From Bacteroidota bacterium (GTDB lineage: Bacteria; Bacteroidota; Bacteroidia; Bacteroidales; Paludibacteraceae): a DNA stretch of 14,534 nucleotides. The notes under the pieces were generated by a model that was not told where the DNA came from, made no database searches, and saw only the letters and a program-made list of their open reading frames with translations. Positions 12,028 to 14,534 of this stretch are shown one piece after another (positions within the stretch are counted from its first letter, which is position 1; each line of letters opens with the position of its first letter). Location: positions 1 to 14,534 of the forward strand of contig JAFNAU010000017.1 in the NCBI GenBank assembly GCA_017860335.1, in the 5' to 3' direction. A program made the translations under genes and the position numbers.

Positions 12028-14534
12028 ATGGAATACAAATTCAGAGAGATAGAGCAAAAATGGCAACAATACTGGGTTAAAAACAAAACATATAAAACAG
12101 GAATCGACCATTCGAAACCAAAATTTTATGTATTAGATATGTTCCCATATCCTTCGGGAGCCGGATTGCATGTCGGACATCCGCTTGGTTATATTGCTTC
12201 TGACATTTACAGCCGTTATAAAAGACTAAAGGGCTACAATGTGCTTCATCCGATGGGTTACGATGCTTACGGACTTCCGGCAGAGCAATATGCAATACAG
12301 ACCGGACAACATCCTGCGGTAACCACACAGAAAAATATTGCCCGCTATCGCGAACAACTCGACAAAATCGGTTTTTGCTACGACTGGGACCGCGAAGTCA
12401 GAACCTGTGAACCGGACTATTATAAATGGACTCAATGGGCGTTTATCCAGATGTTCAACCATTATTACGACACCAATCTACAAAAGGCATTACCAATCAA
12501 TGAATTAGTAAAAAAGTTCGAGCATAACGGCACCAGCGATATAAATGCTTCATGCACCGAAGAACTGGTTTTTACAGCCGAAGAATGGAAATTGTATTCT
12601 GAAATTGAACAGCAGAAAGTACTGCTGAATTATCGCATTGCTTATCTTGCTGACCTCACCGTAAACTGGTGCCCGCAGTTAGGAACTGTACTTGCAAACG
12701 ATGAAGTGGTTGAAGGACTTTCGATCCGCGGAGGCTACCCGGTCGAACAACGCGTAATGCGCCAGTGGAGTCTGCGAGTATCCGCTTACGCGCAGCGTCT
12801 GCTCGAAGGACTTGACAGCCTTGACTGGACTGATTCGCTGAAAGAAACGCAGAAAAACTGGATTGGACGTTCGGAGGGTGCCGAAATGACCTTTCAGCTG
12901 GCAGACAAAGACTTTGCATTCAATATTTTCACAACACGTGCAGATACCATTTTTGGCGTAACATTTATGGTTCTGGCACCCGAAAGTGATCTGGTCAAAA
13001 TCTGCACTACCGATGAATATGCTAAAGAAGTCAACAATTATATTACAGCTACCAAAAAAAGAACCGAGCGGGAACGCATTGCCGACCGCCGTGTAACTGG
13101 TGTGTTCACAGGCTCTTATGCAATTAATCCCGTTGCAGGCACAAAAATACCGATTTGGATAAGTGATTATGTTCTTGCCGGATACGGTACGGGCGCAATC
13201 ATGGCAGTTCCTGCACACGATAGTCGAGACTATGCTTTTGCTAAAAATTTCAATCTGCCAATAATTCCGCTCATCGAAGGAGCTGATGTAAGCCAGGAAA
13301 GCTTTGATGCCAAGGAAGGCATTCTGACAAATTCGGGTTTCCTGAACGGACTGACTGTAAAGGAGGCAATAGCAAAAACAAAAGAATACATTACAGAAAA
13401 AGGAATTGGTTACGTAAAGGTTAATTACCGGTTACGTGATGCTATCTTTAGTCGTCAGCGTTATTGGGGCGAACCATTTCCGGTGTACTATAAAGAAGGT
13501 ATGCCTTACATGCTCGACGAAAGCAAATTGCCACTTGAGCTTCCTGAAGTTGACAAATTTCTTCCGACCGAAACAGGCGAACCACCACTTGGTCGTGCCA
13601 AAAACTGGAATACCGGCGAGGGTTATCCTCTGGAACTGAATACCATGCCAGGATTTGCCGGATCATCAGCTTATTATTTAAGGTACATGGATCCGAAAAA
13701 CGAGAATGCACTGGTAAGCAAAGAAGCCTGCGAGTACTGGCAAAATGTGGATCTCTACATCGGAGGAACCGAGCATGCCACCGGACACCTCATATACAGT
13801 CGTTTCTGGAATAAGTTCCTGTTTGATCTTGGACTGATAGCAAAAGATGAGCCTTTCAAAAAACTGATTAATCAGGGAATGATACAGGGACGAAGTAACT
13901 TCGTTTATCGCATTCAGGGAACCAGCACGTTTGTTTCATTGAATTTGAAAGACCAATACGACACAACCGCCATCCATGTGGATGTCAATATTGTTTCAAA
14001 TGACATACTGGATATCGAAAAATTCAAATCATGGAATCCTGAATACAAAACTGCTGAGTTTATTCTCGAAGACGACAAATACATCTGCGGCTGGGCTGTG
14101 GAAAAAATGTCTAAATCCATGTTCAACGTTGTAAATCCCGACGATATCGTTGAACGTTACGGTGCAGACACGCTGCGGCTTTATGAAATGTTCCTTGGAC
14201 CACTTGAGCAGTCTAAACCCTGGGACACAAACGGCATTGACGGAGTTCACCGTTTCCTGAAAAAACTTTGGGGACTAATGTTCAGAGATGAAAAATTTTC
14301 TGTCAGTGACGAAAATGCAACTGCAGAGGAACTGAAAATACTTCATAAAACCATTAAAAAAATCGGCGGTGACATTGAAACGTTCTCATACAACACTTCA
14401 GTTTCGGCATTTATGATTTGTGTCAATGAACTGTACTCCATGCAGTGCAGCAAAAAAGCGATACTCGAACCTTTATGTATTATTCTTGCTCCATTTGCCC
14501 CGCATGTTGCCGAAGAAATCTATCATCTGCTGGG
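12028..14534 (+). CDS. leuS: Leucyl-tRNA synthetase (3' partial)
   Basis: Cytoplasmic class I aminoacyl-tRNA synthetase that charges tRNA-Leu. I translated the frame from ATG 12028 to the window end: it is open for 835 full codons with no stop or frameshift, and the gene continues beyond. Visible are YPSGAGLHVGH with the HIGH-type motif HVGH (48-51), MGYDAYGLPAEQ (85-96), the CP1 editing domain with the threonine-rich TTRADTIFG (302-310) and MAVPAHDSRDY (392-402), where D401 matches the editing-site Asp of E. coli LeuRS (D345), IFSRQRYWGEPFPVYY before the tRNA-binding part, GGTEHATGHLIYSRFWNKFL, and KMSKS (693-697). The anticodon-binding domain begins near the end (PFAPHVAEEIYHLL). A stretch at about 150-205 is extra compared with E. 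coli LeuRS. From family size I infer about 90 residues are missing. The gene is divergent from exbB. Confidence 0.98.
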   Translation, partial: MEYKFREIEQKWQQYWVKNKTYKTGIDHSKPKFYVLDMFPYPSGAGLHVGHPLGYIASDIYSRYKRLKGYNVLHPMGYDAYGLPAEQYAIQTGQHPAVTTQKNIARYREQLDKIGFCYDWDREVRTCEPDYYKWTQWAFIQMFNHYYDTNLQKALPINELVKKFEHNGTSDINASCTEELVFTAEEWKLYSEIEQQKVLLNYRIAYLADLTVNWCPQLGTVLANDEVVEGLSIRGGYPVEQRVMRQWSLRVSAYAQRLLEGLDSLDWTDSLKETQKNWIGRSEGAEMTFQLADKDFAFNIFTTRADTIFGVTFMVLAPESDLVKICTTDEYAKEVNNYITATKKRTERERIADRRVTGVFTGSYAINPVAGTKIPIWISDYVLAGYGTGAIMAVPAHDSRDYAFAKNFNLPIIPLIEGADVSQESFDAKEGILTNSGFLNGLTVKEAIAKTKEYITEKGIGYVKVNYRLRDAIFSRQRYWGEPFPVYYKEGMPYMLDESKLPLELPEVDKFLPTETGEPPLGRAKNWNTGEGYPLELNTMPGFAGSSAYYLRYMDPKNENALVSKEACEYWQNVDLYIGGTEHATGHLIYSRFWNKFLFDLGLIAKDEPFKKLINQGMIQGRSNFVYRIQGTSTFVSLNLKDQYDTTAIHVDVNIVSNDILDIEKFKSWNPEYKTAEFILEDDKYICGWAVEKMSKSMFNVVNPDDIVERYGADTLRLYEMFLGPLEQSKPWDTNGIDGVHRFLKKLWGLMFRDEKFSVSDENATAEELKILHKTIKKIGGDIETFSYNTSVSAFMICVNELYSMQCSKKAILEPLCIILAPFAPHVAEEIYHLL

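Noticed and set aside
12679..13218. 179-codon open frame on the minus strand inside leuS
   Set aside because: It is wholly antisense to a confirmed leuS coding region, is Cys/Phe-rich, and shows no domain, so it is a shadow of leuS codon use.
12028..14534. Possible broken leuS
   Set aside because: A codon-by-codon reading found no stop or frameshift; the gene lacks a stop only because the window ends.
1..14534. CRISPR arrays, insertion sequences, prophage, tRNA or rRNA genes
   Set aside because: No spaced direct repeats, transposase or integrase motifs, terminal inverted repeats or cloverleaf-like sequences were seen.

Overview
The window is a stretch of chromosome from a member of the Bacteroidota, most likely the order Bacteroidales. 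Four things point there: AT-rich DNA; genes with no clear Shine-Dalgarno sequence and A-rich leaders; promoter-like TAnnTTTG boxes of the Bacteroidota type; and protein hallmarks of the phylum, namely a TonB with a YGAYxLR cytoplasmic motif, paired long ExbD proteins, and a LeuRS with a phylum-type insertion. I see no transposase, integrase, phage gene, tRNA, rRNA or CRISPR array. This looks like core chromosome, not an accessory island.

Layout. Positions 1-1959 (+) hold the 3' part of rarA (AAA+ ATPase of replication-fork maintenance) and a secreted endonuclease/exonuclease/phosphatase-family hydrolase. A strong bidirectional hairpin terminator (1981-2026) separates these from a convergent minus-strand cluster at 2043-5488. 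In transcription order that cluster is an M16 zinc peptidase with a TTG start, an O-methyltransferase that overlaps it by one base (TGATG), a hotdog-fold acyl-CoA thioesterase, a MIP18/DUF59 Fe-S assembly factor, and an LpxH-type metallophosphoesterase of lipid A synthesis.

A second minus-strand block, 5585-11544, is an energy-transduction locus for the cell envelope. Its order is exbB, exbD, a second exbD and tonB, closed by a hairpin terminator at 8378-8424. It is followed by a PstS-like lipoprotein gene and a gene for an exported protein made almost entirely of TPR repeats, the latter closed by a perfect 17-bp hairpin at 5530-5568. The ExbB/ExbD complex would use the proton gradient to drive TonB, which powers outer-membrane receptors. 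The PstS-like and TPR proteins are presumably envelope partners of unknown role. No pstCAB transporter genes are nearby.

A gene-free gap of about 480 bases (11545-12027) carries divergent promoter-like boxes. Then leuS (leucyl-tRNA synthetase) starts at 12028 on the plus strand and stays open past the window end.

I found no clear new defence or mobile system. The points most worth a second look are the TonB locus with two divergent ExbDs and its PstS-like/TPR companions, the hairpins in its intercistronic gaps, and the TTG start of the M16 peptidase gene.
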